DNA of 64,000 nt from an uncultured Clostridia bacterium (GCA_947628135.1 CANQYT010000002.1:62001-126000), one strand, 5' to 3'. Shown: positions 26,319-35,461, counted from the first letter of the stretch. Translations and numbers: made by a program. The notes: generated by a model from the sequence alone, not told the origin.

Positions 26319-27380
26319 CTAAACGGCGGCTTTGGCGGCGGTGTGTTTTTTGTTTTTGAGTTCCTGCTCCAATTCGTCGCACGCTTCGGCAAGTTCCTGT
26401 TGCGATTCGGAAACGTCCACTCCGTCCAGAATGTTTTGCAGACGGTATTCGGTGGTGAGGTAGCGAATGGTCTGATACCCGATGACGGTGGTAAGCGTAC
26501 CGTTGGCAAGACCTTGCACGCTGCTGTCCACAATGGCGGCGATGGCGTTGCCGAGAATGGGTATTCCCTTTACTGCCGACCCCATAGTTTGCACAACGCT
26601 GTGTCCGATGTTCATTCCGCCCAAGCCGTATGCTATCAGGGCGTTTTGCATAACGCGCGCCACTATCCTTGCAAGCCGTGCGTCGGAGGGACGGAAGCCG
26701 TAGAGGAACACAAGGTCCTTGATGAGTTGCAAGTTGAGAAAGATGACGAGCGCGGTATCCACCTTCGCCGCCTGCGATATTGCCGAGTAAGCGGCGCATT
26801 TGAGACTGTTGCGGAATATCATATCTTTTGCGTTTTTCTTTACGCAGCCTTGATACAGTTCGGTGAGGGCATTTTTAAGTTTTTCTTCGTTGCCCACTTT
26901 AAGCGCTACCGCAAGCCGTCCCACAACTTCGCTGTCGTACCAGCCTACGCCCTCGACTTTGCCCGTGAGGTCTATTATCTTTTCCGCTATTTCGTGACGA
27001 AGTTTTTTGTTGTGACGTTTCGCTTCTTTGGCGGTGAGAGCGTTTACGTTGGTTACAAACGCCCCCGTGCGCACGATCTTTGCAAGGGGAACGGCAAACG
27101 TACACACAAATACTATCAGGCTAACTCCGCCCACGGCGTAACCCGCGTATTCGTTTATTTCGTAAACGCGCATCGTCAGGAAAAACAAGCATACGAAAAG
27201 TATCACTCCCACGAGTCCCGCGCCCAGCCACAGCAACAGCCGCGCGCCGCGCACGTTTTGGCGGTGGGTGTACTTCTGTTCGTATTCGTAAATAGTCATC
27301 TTTGCGGCGGTCTTGTTCGTTTTTCCGTCGTCACGCTGTTCGGTAAGTTGCATTGCGGCGGTTTTGTCCGATTTGTTCAT
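26319..27380 (-). CDS. DUF697/YcjF-like membrane protein
   Basis: A 353-residue protein with two membrane helices (about residues 47-70 and 79-100), a cytoplasmic helical region, and a glycine-rich hydrophobic segment (GLGGMNIGHSVVQTMGSAVKG, split near residue 258) typical of DUF697 proteins. The C-terminus is a short acidic coiled-coil-like tail. Family function is unknown. CAGGAGAAAA precedes the start. It lies 22 bp after the TtcA-like gene and is probably its operon partner. Confidence 0.68.
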   Translation of the reverse strand: MNKSDKTAAMQLTEQRDDGKTNKTAAKMTIYEYEQKYTHRQNVRGARLLLWLGAGLVGVILFVCLFFLTMRVYEINEYAGYAVGGVSLIVFVCTFAVPLAKIVRTGAFVTNVNALTAKEAKRHNKKLRHEIAEKIIDLTGKVEGVGWYDSEVVGRLAVALKVGNEEKLKNALTELYQGCVKKNAKDMIFRNSLKCAAYSAISQAAKVDTALVIFLNLQLIKDLVFLYGFRPSDARLARIVARVMQNALIAYGLGGMNIGHSVVQTMGSAVKGIPILGNAIAAIVDSSVQGLANGTLTTVIGYQTIRYLTTEYRLQNILDGVDVSESQQELAEACDELEQELKNKKHTAAKAAV

Positions 27381-27402
27381 AAAATTTTCTCCTGTTTACC
27401 TT

Positions 27403-28125
27403 TCAATCCTGCGGTTTGCTCCACAGGTTGTATCTTTCGGGGTGCATAATGGCGTTGGCGAGCCGTTCTTCCACGTCGGGCTTAAATTCGCGCAGTTGTT
27501 GCAGTATACGTTTCATATTTTCCCGTTCGGTGTTGTGGTTGGCGGGGCAGGGGTTGAATGCGACGGGCAGATCTTTCGCGAAACTCACAATGTCCCTTTC
27601 GGCGATGTATATCATCGGACGAATAAGCGTAACTCCGCTTCGCGACATAAAACTCGTCGGCTGAAAGGTGCTGAGCCTGCCTTCGTAAAACAAACTCAGC
27701 AAAAACGTTTCCGCAACGTCGTCGCGATGGTGACCGAGGGCGAGTTTGTTGAAACCGCGTCTCACGACTTCGCCGTTCAGCGCGCCGCGGCGCATTTTCG
27801 CGCAGAGACTGCACGGATTGCTTTCCTTGCGAATTTCGAAAATGATTTGCGCAAGTTCCGTCTTTACGGTGCAGTATTCCACCCCCAAGTCGTCGCAGTA
27901 GCGTGCGATAGCGTCGAAAGAGCAGTTTGCAAACCCCATATCCACTGTTACGGCGAGCAACTCGAAAGGCACGCCGAAGTGCCGTTGATACGCCGCAAGC
28001 AGCGCAAGCAACGTCAGACTGTCTTTGCCTCCGGACACTCCCACGGCGATCTTGTCGCCGGGCAATATCATTTTGTAGTCGTTTACCGCCCGTCGGAAGG
28101 GCGAAAGCAGTTTGTTGAGTTCCAT
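27403..28125 (-). CDS. TtcA-family tRNA thiolation ATPase (PP-loop)
   Basis: A 240-residue PP-loop ATPase with SGGKDS near residue 30 and a CxxC cluster-ligand pair (NPCSLC) plus a further cysteine in FNPCPANH, the pattern of TtcA-like enzymes that 2-thiolate tRNA cytidine using an Fe-S cluster. Upstream codons are open to TTG at 28170, but the promoter at 28132-28160 predicts transcription from about 28125, so the ATG there is the most upstream usable start and the mRNA would be leaderless. The exact tRNA target cannot be told from the sequence. Confidence 0.82.
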   Translation of the reverse strand: MELNKLLSPFRRAVNDYKMILPGDKIAVGVSGGKDSLTLLALLAAYQRHFGVPFELLAVTVDMGFANCSFDAIARYCDDLGVEYCTVKTELAQIIFEIRKESNPCSLCAKMRRGALNGEVVRRGFNKLALGHHRDDVAETFLLSLFYEGRLSTFQPTSFMSRSGVTLIRPMIYIAERDIVSFAKDLPVAFNPCPANHNTERENMKRILQQLREFKPDVEERLANAIMHPERYNLWSKPQD

Positions 28126-28131
28126 ACACCA

Positions 28132-28160
28132 ATTGTACATTGCACGCTTTATTTTTGCAA
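28132..28160 (-). promoter_or_regulatory. promoter of TtcA-like gene, abutting the start codon
   Basis: Minus-strand TTGCAA (28155-28160) and TACAAT (28132-28137) with a 17-bp spacer; predicted start of transcription at the ATG ending at 28125. Confidence 0.7.
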
Positions 28161-28188
28161 GTTTTTTCAAAAAAAATTCGACAGTTTA

Positions 28189-28218
28189 TTTACAAACGTA
28201 CGGGGAATATGGTATCAT
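28189..28218 (+). promoter_or_regulatory. promoter of rubredoxin/rubrerythrin pair
   Basis: TTTACA at 28189-28194 and TATCAT at 28213-28218, 18-bp spacer. Confidence 0.55.
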
Positions 28219-28254
28219 CTAGATACGAATATTTCCGTAAAAAGGAGGAGCACT

Positions 28255-28365
28255 ATGAAGTGGATTTGCAACGTTTGCGGATACGTACACGAAGGCGACA
28301 CCCCGCCCGAAGTTTGTCCGTTGTGCGGCGTCGGCGCAGAAGAGTTTACCGCCGAGGAAGAATAG
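28255..28365 (+). CDS. 36-residue mini-rubredoxin
   Basis: A complete stand-alone gene for a rubredoxin-like iron knuckle: C5-x-x-C8 and C21-x-x-C24 bracket [12 protein letters not shown]. Free rubredoxins are usually about 50 residues; at 36 this matches only the knuckle domain found in rubrerythrins. AAAGGAGGAG is a strong SD at the right distance. It lies 52 bp before the reverse rubrerythrin, whose N-terminal knuckle it resembles closely. Likely an electron carrier for peroxide reduction in the cytoplasm. Confidence 0.85.
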   Translation: MKWICNVCGYVHEGDTPPEVCPLCGVGAEEFTAEEE

Positions 28366-28417
28366 TCCCTTTGCGCAGGGCAATGCGCGCAAAATCAATT
28401 CAAGGAGAAAAGATATT

Positions 28418-28960
28418 ATGAAATTTGTATGTTCCGTTTGCGGATACGTTTACGAGGGCGACCAAGCCCCCGAAAGATGCCCCCAATGCAAAGCCCCCAA
28501 GGAAAAGTTCGTCGCGCAAAACGACGATATGACTTGGGCTGCCGAACACGTCGTCGGCATTGCCAAGGGCGTTCCTCAGGACATAATCGACGACCTCAGA
28601 GCCAACTTCAACGGCGAATGCAGCGAAGTTGGTATGTACCTTGCTATGAGCCGCGTCGCTTTCCGCGAGGGCTATCCCGAAATAGGTCTGTATTGGGAAA
28701 AAGCCGCTTACGAGGAAGCCGATCACGCCGCAAGGTTCGCCGAAATGTTGGGCGAAGTAGTCACCGACAGCACCGCCAAGAATCTGCAAATGCGTATTGA
28801 GGCGGAAAACGGCGCGACAATGGGCAAGACGATGCTTGCAAAGCGCGCCAAGGAATTGAATCTGGACGCAATTCACGACGCGGTTCACGAAATGGCTCGC
28901 GACGAAGCGCGTCACGGAAAGGCGTTTTTGGGATTGTACAACAGATACTTCAAAAAGTAA
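28418..28960 (+). CDS. Reverse rubrerythrin
   Basis: A 180-residue protein with the rubredoxin knuckle at the N-terminus (C5, C8, C21, C24) and the diiron four-helix bundle after it (E-rich segments [44 protein letters not shown]). This order is opposite to classical rubrerythrin and defines reverse rubrerythrin, an NADH-linked peroxide/oxygen-scavenging enzyme of Clostridia. AAGGAGAAA precedes the ATG. The gene pair ends with a terminator. Confidence 0.93.
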   Translation: MKFVCSVCGYVYEGDQAPERCPQCKAPKEKFVAQNDDMTWAAEHVVGIAKGVPQDIIDDLRANFNGECSEVGMYLAMSRVAFREGYPEIGLYWEKAAYEEADHAARFAEMLGEVVTDSTAKNLQMRIEAENGATMGKTMLAKRAKELNLDAIHDAVHEMARDEARHGKAFLGLYNRYFKK

Positions 28961-28975
28961 ATATCCTTTCGGCAG

Positions 28976-29004
28976 GGCACGGCAAGTCAAATTGCCGTGC
29001 CTTT
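28976..29004 (+). terminator. terminator after reverse rubrerythrin
   Basis: Perfect 10-bp stem GGCACGGCAA (28976-28985) / TTGCCGTGCC (28992-29001), followed by a short TTT. Confidence 0.75.
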
Positions 29005-29021
29005 GTCGTGTAAAAATGCAC

Positions 29022-29050
29022 TTGCGCCGACGTGAAATATGTTGTATAAT
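29022..29050 (+). promoter_or_regulatory. promoter of patatin-MBL-aro run
   Basis: TTGCGC at 29022-29027, consensus TATAAT at 29045-29050, 17-bp spacer. No other clear promoter is seen until 38.5 kb. Confidence 0.7.
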
Positions 29051-29070
29051 AAAATATACAGTTGATAACT

Positions 29071-29883
29071 ATGAAACGTAAATACAAAATTCCCTTTGTA
29101 GAGAGGAATGAAGTAAAACTCAAATACAGCACGGGGCTTGCCCTTTCCGGCGGAGGTACGCGCGGCTTTGCTCACATAGGCGTACTCAAAGCCTTCAACG
29201 AGGAGGGCATAAGTTTTTCCTGCGTGGCGGGCACGTCGGTGGGCAGTCTTATCGGCGCGCTGTACTGCGCGGGGGTGGGCACGGACGTAATAGTGCAGGA
29301 GGCGAAACGTCTCTCCCGCCGCGAACTCGTCAGGCGGCTTTGGCTCAATTCCGACCCGAGCAACATCGCGCGCGTTGCGGACAGATTGCTTGTGGGCGCA
29401 GATTTCGACGCGCTTTCCGTGCCCTTTGCCGCGGTCGCCGTGGATATTCAAAGCGGCAACGAAGTGGTGATGCGTCAGGGAAACGTTGCAACTGCGGTTT
29501 CGGCAAGCTGCGCCGTGCCCGCGTTGTTCAAGCCCGTCGAAAGAGACGGAGCGTTGCTTGTGGACGGCGGTTTGCTCAACAATATGCCCGCCGACGTTTG
29601 CAGGGAGATGGGCGCGGAGGTGGTTGTGGGCGTGGACCTCAACAGACACCGCGGCGAGGGAACGGATTCGCGCAAATTGCACGACATATTGTTTGCAACG
29701 TGGGACATAACCACGAAATCCACTATGTACAAAGGATTGCAAAACAGCGACGTTGTTATCGAGCCGGAATTGAAACGGTTCAAGCGAACAAGTCTTGACA
29801 ATATTGACGGAATGGTGGCGGAAGGTTACCGCGCCGCCAAGGAAAAAATGCCCGAGATCAAAAAATTGTTGGGCATTAAGTAA
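29071..29883 (+). CDS. Patatin-like phospholipase
   Basis: A 270-residue patatin-family serine acyl hydrolase. The oxyanion-hole loop SGGGTRG (26-32), nucleophile elbow GTSVG with S56, and the DGG motif with D165 form the catalytic dyad framework. No signal peptide, so it probably acts on membrane lipids from the cytoplasmic side. An upstream TTG is in frame; neither start has a good SD. The 5' leader is only about 14 nt. First gene of a long co-directional run; the next starts 12 bp after its stop. Confidence 0.85.
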   Translation: MKRKYKIPFVERNEVKLKYSTGLALSGGGTRGFAHIGVLKAFNEEGISFSCVAGTSVGSLIGALYCAGVGTDVIVQEAKRLSRRELVRRLWLNSDPSNIARVADRLLVGADFDALSVPFAAVAVDIQSGNEVVMRQGNVATAVSASCAVPALFKPVERDGALLVDGGLLNNMPADVCREMGAEVVVGVDLNRHRGEGTDSRKLHDILFATWDITTKSTMYKGLQNSDVVIEPELKRFKRTSLDNIDGMVAEGYRAAKEKMPEIKKLLGIK

Positions 29884-29895
29884 CGGAGCAGAGCA

Positions 29896-32205
29896 ATGAA
29901 AAAGTTTTTCCGCAAAAAAATTATTCTCATAGCGCTTGTCGCGTGCGTATTGGCGCTGTCGATGACGCTTTGCGCGTGCAGCCTTTTCCGGCAGAAGTTG
30001 GAAGTTTCCTACACGGGCGGAGACGTCGTTGTCGGCGGCGAGTTGGATTTCACCAAACTTTCGGTGAAGATGGTGGACGGGTTGGGTTCGCACACGTTGA
30101 CGGAGGGCGACTACCTGCTAAGCGGTTTCGACAGTTCGACGGCGGGCACAAAGACGGTCACCGTCACCTATCGCAATCTCACGGCAACGTTCACCGTTGA
30201 AGTCGTCGCCCCCTCCAACGCGCTTACTTCCATCGAAGTAACGTACATGGGCGGAGACATATTCGTCGGCGGCAGTCTCAATCGCGCAAAAATCAGCGTC
30301 ACGGCGTTTTACGCCGACAACACCGAGCGCAAGGTCACGAGTTGGACGCTAAGCGGTTTCGACAGCGCTACGGCAGGCGCAAAGAGCGTTACCGTCAGTT
30401 ACACGGAAAATGGGGTTACGAAAACGGACGATTTCACCGTAGACGTGGTAAAAGTGGAATTGCAGTCCATTTCCGTCGTATACGCAGGCGAGGATGTGTT
30501 TGTAGGCGACGAATTGGATGAAACTTTTATTACCGTCACCGCCACCTACACCGACGGCAGCAGCAAAACCGTTGACGGCTGGACGTGCAGCGGATTCGAC
30601 GGCTCGCAAAGCGGTGTAAACACCGTCACCGTCACCTACACCGAGGACGGCGTTACGAAAACGGACGTATTCACAGTGACGGTGCTGTCCGCGCCTCCTA
30701 CCGAGATACGCGCGGAATACACGGGCGGTGAAATATTCGTGAGCGACGAGATAGACCCGAGCAACGTGACGGTCACGGCTGTGACGTCGGACGGTTCGGA
30801 AGAGGTCGTCACCGATTTCACTTTGTCTCCGCGTTCGTTTGACGAAACGGGCGTAAAAACCGTTACGGTAAGTTACACGGTCAAGGGAGATACGCTCACT
30901 GCGACCTTTACGGTAGAGGTCAAGGCGCTTGTCCCCGACAGAATGGACGCCGTGTACAACGGACTGCCCATTGCGCTCAACGCTCAGCCGGACAAAAACG
31001 ACTTTGTCGTCACCGTCACCTACACCAACGGCAAGCAAGCCGACGTCACCGATTTCACTTTGGACGAGGCGGACACAAGCGCGGCGGGCGTTGTAACTTT
31101 CACCCTGCATTATTCGGAAAACGGCGTGGATTTGCAGACGGAAGTTGCTGTGACCGTAAATGACGTCACCGTGCCGAGCGAGCCTAAGGAGGGCGAGTAC
31201 AACGTCAACGTTATCAAAGAGGAAGATCTTTCGATACACTTTCTTATGTTGGGCAACAAAAACACGGGCGACAGCGTTTACATCAAGGCGGGCGACACGG
31301 ACATACTTATCGACGCGGGTTCGCGCGAAAACAGTGCAAACACTATCTCCGACTATATAGATCAGTACTGCACCGACGGAATATTGGAGTACGTGGTGGC
31401 AACTCACGCCCATCAGGATCACATATCCGCTTTTTACGGTTCAAGCAGTAGCCCGGGAATTTTCGACAGATACGTGTGCAACGTAATAATAGACTTTGCA
31501 AAGTCAGGCAATTCCCTATATACAGATAGTGGCAATCCGACGGTATACAACAAATATCTCGCGGCGCGTGACGCGGAAATAGAGGCGGGGGCTAAACATT
31601 ACACAGCCAACGACTGCGTCAACAACGCCAACGGCGCGCAAAAGGAATATACGCTCGCCGACGGCATAACTATGGAGATACTCGACCAAAGATACTATCG
31701 AGACAGCACCGACAATGAAAACAACTACTCCGTTTGTCTGATGATCAAACAGGGGGACAACAACTATCTGTTTACGGGCGACCTCGAAGACGACGGCGAG
31801 GAATCTTTGGTAAATCTCAATCCCGATTTGCCCAAGGTCAAGTTGTGGAAGGGCGGACATCACGGCTCGTACACTGCGGGGAATGAGACGCTTATGGCAA
31901 AAATTCAACCGGAAACGATTTGTATATGCACCTGTTTCGGAACGACCGAGTATACAAGCAACGTGGAAAAAGTTTTCCCCGCAACCCCCTTCATCGAGCG
32001 TATCGCACCCTACACCGACAGGGTGTACTGCACCTCCGACGGCTCGCAGTACAAAACCAACAGCGCGTGTATTCCCGCAAACGGAAACATTGTGTTTGCC
32101 TGCACCAACGGACAAATAACGATGTACTTCTCCAACAACAATCTCAAACTCAAAGATACGGAGTGGTTCAAGAACAACAGAACTATGCCCGACGCGTGGA
32201 AGTAA
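29896..32205 (+). CDS. Ig-repeat lipoprotein with C-terminal ComEC-like metallo-beta-lactamase domain
   Basis: A 769-residue predicted surface lipoprotein, lipobox LCAC (C28). About five bacterial Ig-like repeats of roughly 78 residues fill residues 34-430, each with a YTGGD[VI][FV]VG...TA[GA]..TVTVSY pattern. The last 330 residues are an MBL-fold domain of the ComEC/Rec2 type: metal motif H504-x-H506-x-D508-H509, GDLE near 630, and GHHGS near 655. All metal ligands appear present, so an extracellular hydrolase (nuclease or phosphodiesterase) is likely; the substrate is unknown. The MBL part is duplicated in the next gene. Confidence 0.8.
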   Translation: MKKFFRKKIILIALVACVLALSMTLCACSLFRQKLEVSYTGGDVVVGGELDFTKLSVKMVDGLGSHTLTEGDYLLSGFDSSTAGTKTVTVTYRNLTATFTVEVVAPSNALTSIEVTYMGGDIFVGGSLNRAKISVTAFYADNTERKVTSWTLSGFDSATAGAKSVTVSYTENGVTKTDDFTVDVVKVELQSISVVYAGEDVFVGDELDETFITVTATYTDGSSKTVDGWTCSGFDGSQSGVNTVTVTYTEDGVTKTDVFTVTVLSAPPTEIRAEYTGGEIFVSDEIDPSNVTVTAVTSDGSEEVVTDFTLSPRSFDETGVKTVTVSYTVKGDTLTATFTVEVKALVPDRMDAVYNGLPIALNAQPDKNDFVVTVTYTNGKQADVTDFTLDEADTSAAGVVTFTLHYSENGVDLQTEVAVTVNDVTVPSEPKEGEYNVNVIKEEDLSIHFLMLGNKNTGDSVYIKAGDTDILIDAGSRENSANTISDYIDQYCTDGILEYVVATHAHQDHISAFYGSSSSPGIFDRYVCNVIIDFAKSGNSLYTDSGNPTVYNKYLAARDAEIEAGAKHYTANDCVNNANGAQKEYTLADGITMEILDQRYYRDSTDNENNYSVCLMIKQGDNNYLFTGDLEDDGEESLVNLNPDLPKVKLWKGGHHGSYTAGNETLMAKIQPETICICTCFGTTEYTSNVEKVFPATPFIERIAPYTDRVYCTSDGSQYKTNSACIPANGNIVFACTNGQITMYFSNNNLKLKDTEWFKNNRTMPDAWK

Positions 32206-32249
32206 GCGCCGCATAGCGGCTGCGTTGCTCGTCCGCTTGGCAAACGCTT

Positions 32250-33455
32250 ATGAACAGATCACGGCAAAACAACGCCGATACGGCAACAATTCTCGGCAAA
32301 CGCACCTGCCCGACAAAACGTCGGATAAAGGTGCTTTGCATATTTTCGGCGGCATTGCTTGCCGCCGCCGTTGCCGCTGTCGTTTTGGCGGGATATTTTT
32401 GCGGTTGGTGGGGCGGAGTATACGGCGTTCACCGCTTTGACAGCCGCTGTTACGATGTGGAGGCGATTTCCTCCGAACAGCTTTCGGTGCATTTTCTGCG
32501 GCAGGAGAGCAACGGCGATTGCGTTTACATCAAGGCGGGCGACGCGGATATTCTGATAGATTCGGGCGCGACCCTTGCGGGCGCAACTTCCGTAGCGCAG
32601 TACGTAGACAGATATTGCGTCGACAAAGTGCTGGAATACGTGGTGGTTACTCACGGCGACGCCGATCATATAAGCGGTTTTGTCGGAACGCAATCGGCAA
32701 AGGGCATTTTCGACAGATACGAGTGCCGCACGGTGATACAATTTGCGCGGACAAACGCCTCGGGCGAACTTTTCGAAAAGTACTGCGCCGCGCGCGACAG
32801 GGAGATAGCCTCGGGCGCGCGCTGTTACACGGCTTTGCAGTGTTGCAACGAGCAAAACGGCGCGCAAAAAGAGTACGCCATTTGCGACGGTGTGACGATG
32901 GAAGTGCTGTATCAGGAGTATTACGACAACTACACCTCCAACGAAAACGACTATTCCGTTTGTATTTTGTTGCGGCAGGGAGACAACAAGTACCTGTTTA
33001 CGGGCGATCTGGAACAAGGCGGCGAGGAATCGCTGGTGCGTTGCAACCCCGATCTGCGCGACGTTACGCTGTACAAAGCGGGACATCACGGCTCGGCAAA
33101 TTCGTCGAGTTTACGGTTGCTTTCGGCGATACGTCCCCAATACGTATGCGTTTGCTGTGTGGCGGGCAGCGTACAGTACACGCAATCGAGCGCAAGCACG
33201 TTTCCCACGCAGGACTTTGTAAACCGCATAGCCGCCTACACCGACAACGTTTACGTGACGGACAGGTCGGAAACGGTACTAAACAGTTACGGACGGCGCG
33301 AGGACGTGTTTTGCAAGCCGCTCAACGGCGACATAGTGTTTGCCTGCACCGACGGAAAAGTATCTATGTACTTTTCCGCGAGCGATTGCAAACTGAAAGA
33401 CAGCGAGTGGTTCGGCGAATACCGAACATTACCTACTCAATGGAGCGAACAATGA
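32250..33455 (+). CDS. Membrane-anchored ComEC-like metallo-beta-lactamase
   Basis: A 401-residue paralogue of the preceding MBL domain. A basic N-terminus and one transmembrane helix (about residues 27-52) replace the lipid anchor and Ig repeats. The metal motif is H135-x-D137-x-D139-H140 (HGDADH), with GDLEQGGEE and GHHGS following; aligned stretches such as VYIKAGD.DILID and TGDLE..GEESLV are nearly identical to the neighbour. No strong SD is visible before the ATG at 32250; a GTG near 32329 is an alternative. The stop overlaps aroC (ATGA), coupling it to the shikimate genes. Confidence 0.78.
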   Translation: MNRSRQNNADTATILGKRTCPTKRRIKVLCIFSAALLAAAVAAVVLAGYFCGWWGGVYGVHRFDSRCYDVEAISSEQLSVHFLRQESNGDCVYIKAGDADILIDSGATLAGATSVAQYVDRYCVDKVLEYVVVTHGDADHISGFVGTQSAKGIFDRYECRTVIQFARTNASGELFEKYCAARDREIASGARCYTALQCCNEQNGAQKEYAICDGVTMEVLYQEYYDNYTSNENDYSVCILLRQGDNKYLFTGDLEQGGEESLVRCNPDLRDVTLYKAGHHGSANSSSLRLLSAIRPQYVCVCCVAGSVQYTQSSASTFPTQDFVNRIAAYTDNVYVTDRSETVLNSYGRREDVFCKPLNGDIVFACTDGKVSMYFSASDCKLKDSEWFGEYRTLPTQWSEQ

Positions 33456-34498
33456 TAACGTTTTCTTTTTACGGAACGTCGCACGGCGAAGGGTACGGCG
33501 GCGTTATTTGCGGCTTACCCGACGGCTTTGCGTTTTCCGCCGAGGAAGTAAACAAGCAACTTGCGCGGCGCAAATGCGGTTACGGAAGAAGTTCCCGACA
33601 AAACAACAGTGACGTTGCGGTATTCGACGGGGCTGATGGGGACGTTGTCACGGTACGCGGCGAAGTGCGCTTTTTTGTGGCAAACGTATCCCGCGAAAAC
33701 CGCCCGGAGATAACGGCGTTGCGCAGCGGACACGGCGACGTGGTGGGTCGGGCGCGTTTCCCTCAATTGAGCGTGCGGCAAATAGCCGAATTGACAAGCG
33801 CGCGCAGCAGTTTGTGCTACACGGTTTTGGGCGCGATATGCAAACAACTGCTCGCCTCAAAAAACGTTTATACCTACCATTACGTAGACAAAATAGGCGG
33901 TATATCTTCCCGCGTTCGTTACCGTTTCGGTTTGTCGGAAAAGCAATCGCATTTCGCTTTGTTGCACTGTCCCGACGGCAACGCCACGCAGAAAATGATG
34001 ACTGCGATAGATTCCGCTCGGGCTTCGGGCAACAGTTTGGGAGGCATAGCGGTCGTCGGAGCAACGGGCGTTCCGATGGGAGTGGGGGAAATAGCCCCCT
34101 ACGACAGCCGATTGGACGCAGTGATAGCGGCAAACCTTGTCGGTATACCGTCGGTAAAGGGCATTTCGTTCGGTATCGGCGGCAAGTATGCCGATTTGGA
34201 CGGGGTACGTGCCAACGACGAACTCACGGTGAAAGACGGGCAAATAGTGTACGCCACAGACAAATGCGGCGGTATAGTGTGCGGTCTGAGTACGGGCGGC
34301 GACATTTTGTGCCGTCTTGTGGTAAAGCCCGTGCCGACGGTGGCTGGTGCGGAAACGGTGGACAGCGTCACTCTTCAACGCGTCAAACAGCACGTGGAAC
34401 GGGCGGACGTATGCGTTGTGCCCAACGTGGGCGTCATCGGCGAAAACATACTTGCATACGTACTTGCCGACCGAATGATGAAACAGGGATTGATATGA
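33452..34498 (+). CDS. aroC: Chorismate synthase
   Basis: A 348-residue enzyme that removes phosphate from EPSP to give chorismate, using reduced FMN. The opening FYGTSHGEGYGG, the CGYGR segment, and VGIPSVKGISFGIGGKYADLDG are family signatures. The usual RPGHAD motif reads RSGHGD here. The length is normal. The open frame extends upstream inside the MBL gene, but homology and the ATGA overlap fix the start. Its own stop overlaps aroB. Confidence 0.94.
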   Translation: MITFSFYGTSHGEGYGGVICGLPDGFAFSAEEVNKQLARRKCGYGRSSRQNNSDVAVFDGADGDVVTVRGEVRFFVANVSRENRPEITALRSGHGDVVGRARFPQLSVRQIAELTSARSSLCYTVLGAICKQLLASKNVYTYHYVDKIGGISSRVRYRFGLSEKQSHFALLHCPDGNATQKMMTAIDSARASGNSLGGIAVVGATGVPMGVGEIAPYDSRLDAVIAANLVGIPSVKGISFGIGGKYADLDGVRANDELTVKDGQIVYATDKCGGIVCGLSTGGDILCRLVVKPVPTVAGAETVDSVTLQRVKQHVERADVCVVPNVGVIGENILAYVLADRMMKQGLI

Positions 34499-35436
34499 AA
34501 GGTATAGAGGACGTAAAAATAAGTTTCGGCAAGGCGGACTTGTCCGACTTTGCGCAGTGTTCCGTGGTAACGGACGAGCATATAGCCCGTTTGTACCACG
34601 TTTCGGGGGACAACGTTTATTTGTTGCCGCGCGGCGAACAGGCAAAGACGTTGGAAAACGTCGCCGCTTTGTGCAAATGGTTTGCCGAACGCAAACTTTC
34701 CCCTTGCGACAAAGTTGTCGCCTTGGGCGGCGGAAGCGTCGGCGATACGGTCGGTTTCGCGTGCGCGATTTTCAAGCGCGGCATACAACTGCTGCACGTT
34801 CCCACGACGTTGGTCGCGATGGTGGACAGCAGTATCGGCGGCAAAACCGCGGTAAACTTCTGCAACGTAAAAAATATGTTGGGTACTTACTATTTCGGCG
34901 ACGTCATCATCGATACAAATTTTCTCGAAACGTTGGACGCCGAACAACTGAACAACGGAATGGGCGAGATACTCAAATACCGTATGCTCGACAGGGAAAC
35001 GGACAACGCGTGCCGCCGCGGCGAATCGTTGCGGGAGTTGACGGCGCGTTGCGCCGAGTACAAGACGGAAGTCTGCCGCCGCGACCCGTACTGTCAAACC
35101 GAACGCAACAAACTGAATTTCGGACACACTTTGGGGCACGCGATGGAACTTTCCCTCAACGTTGCTCACGGGGTTGCCGTTGCAAACGGAATATACTACG
35201 AAACGGAACTTGCGGCGCGCCTCGGGCTGTGCGACCGCAGTTACGCCGAAACGTGGAAAGAAGAAGTGCGCAAACGTTTTCCGGTGTATCCCCTCACCGA
35301 AAAGATGCTCGGACTTACTTTGCAGGACAAAAAGAATCTCGGCGGCGCTTGCGGCGAAAACGTTGGGTTCGTTCTCCCGACGGGTTTCACCTTGCGAAGC
35401 ATACCTTTCTCCCAATTGACTGCGCTCTGCGACTAA
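34495..35436 (+). CDS. aroB: 3-dehydroquinate synthase
   Basis: A 313-residue NAD-dependent enzyme converting DAHP to 3-dehydroquinate. GGGSVGD (NAD loop) near residue 80, HVPTTLVAMVDSSIGGKTAVN near 101-121, and metal-binding FGHTLGHAMEL plus a later histidine in VAHGVAVANG are visible. It is somewhat shorter than the usual 340-360 residues, mainly at the N-terminus. Overlaps the aroC stop by ATGA. Confidence 0.94.
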   Translation: MKGIEDVKISFGKADLSDFAQCSVVTDEHIARLYHVSGDNVYLLPRGEQAKTLENVAALCKWFAERKLSPCDKVVALGGGSVGDTVGFACAIFKRGIQLLHVPTTLVAMVDSSIGGKTAVNFCNVKNMLGTYYFGDVIIDTNFLETLDAEQLNNGMGEILKYRMLDRETDNACRRGESLRELTARCAEYKTEVCRRDPYCQTERNKLNFGHTLGHAMELSLNVAHGVAVANGIYYETELAARLGLCDRSYAETWKEEVRKRFPVYPLTEKMLGLTLQDKKNLGGACGENVGFVLPTGFTLRSIPFSQLTALCD

Positions 35437-35461
35437 CGCGTTGCGGTTCGACAAAAAAACT

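Noticed and set aside
27313..28254. Apparent 350-residue protein ending in the mini-rubredoxin
   Set aside because: The upstream part is antisense to the TtcA-like gene; a strong SD and ATG at 28255 define the small gene.
32519..33451. Apparent N-terminal extension of chorismate synthase
   Set aside because: It overlaps the MBL gene in another frame; chorismate synthase homology starts at the ATGA overlap at 33452.
33814..34494. Apparent long N-terminal extension of 3-dehydroquinate synthase
   Set aside because: Arginine-rich translation inside aroC in another frame; the true start is 34495.
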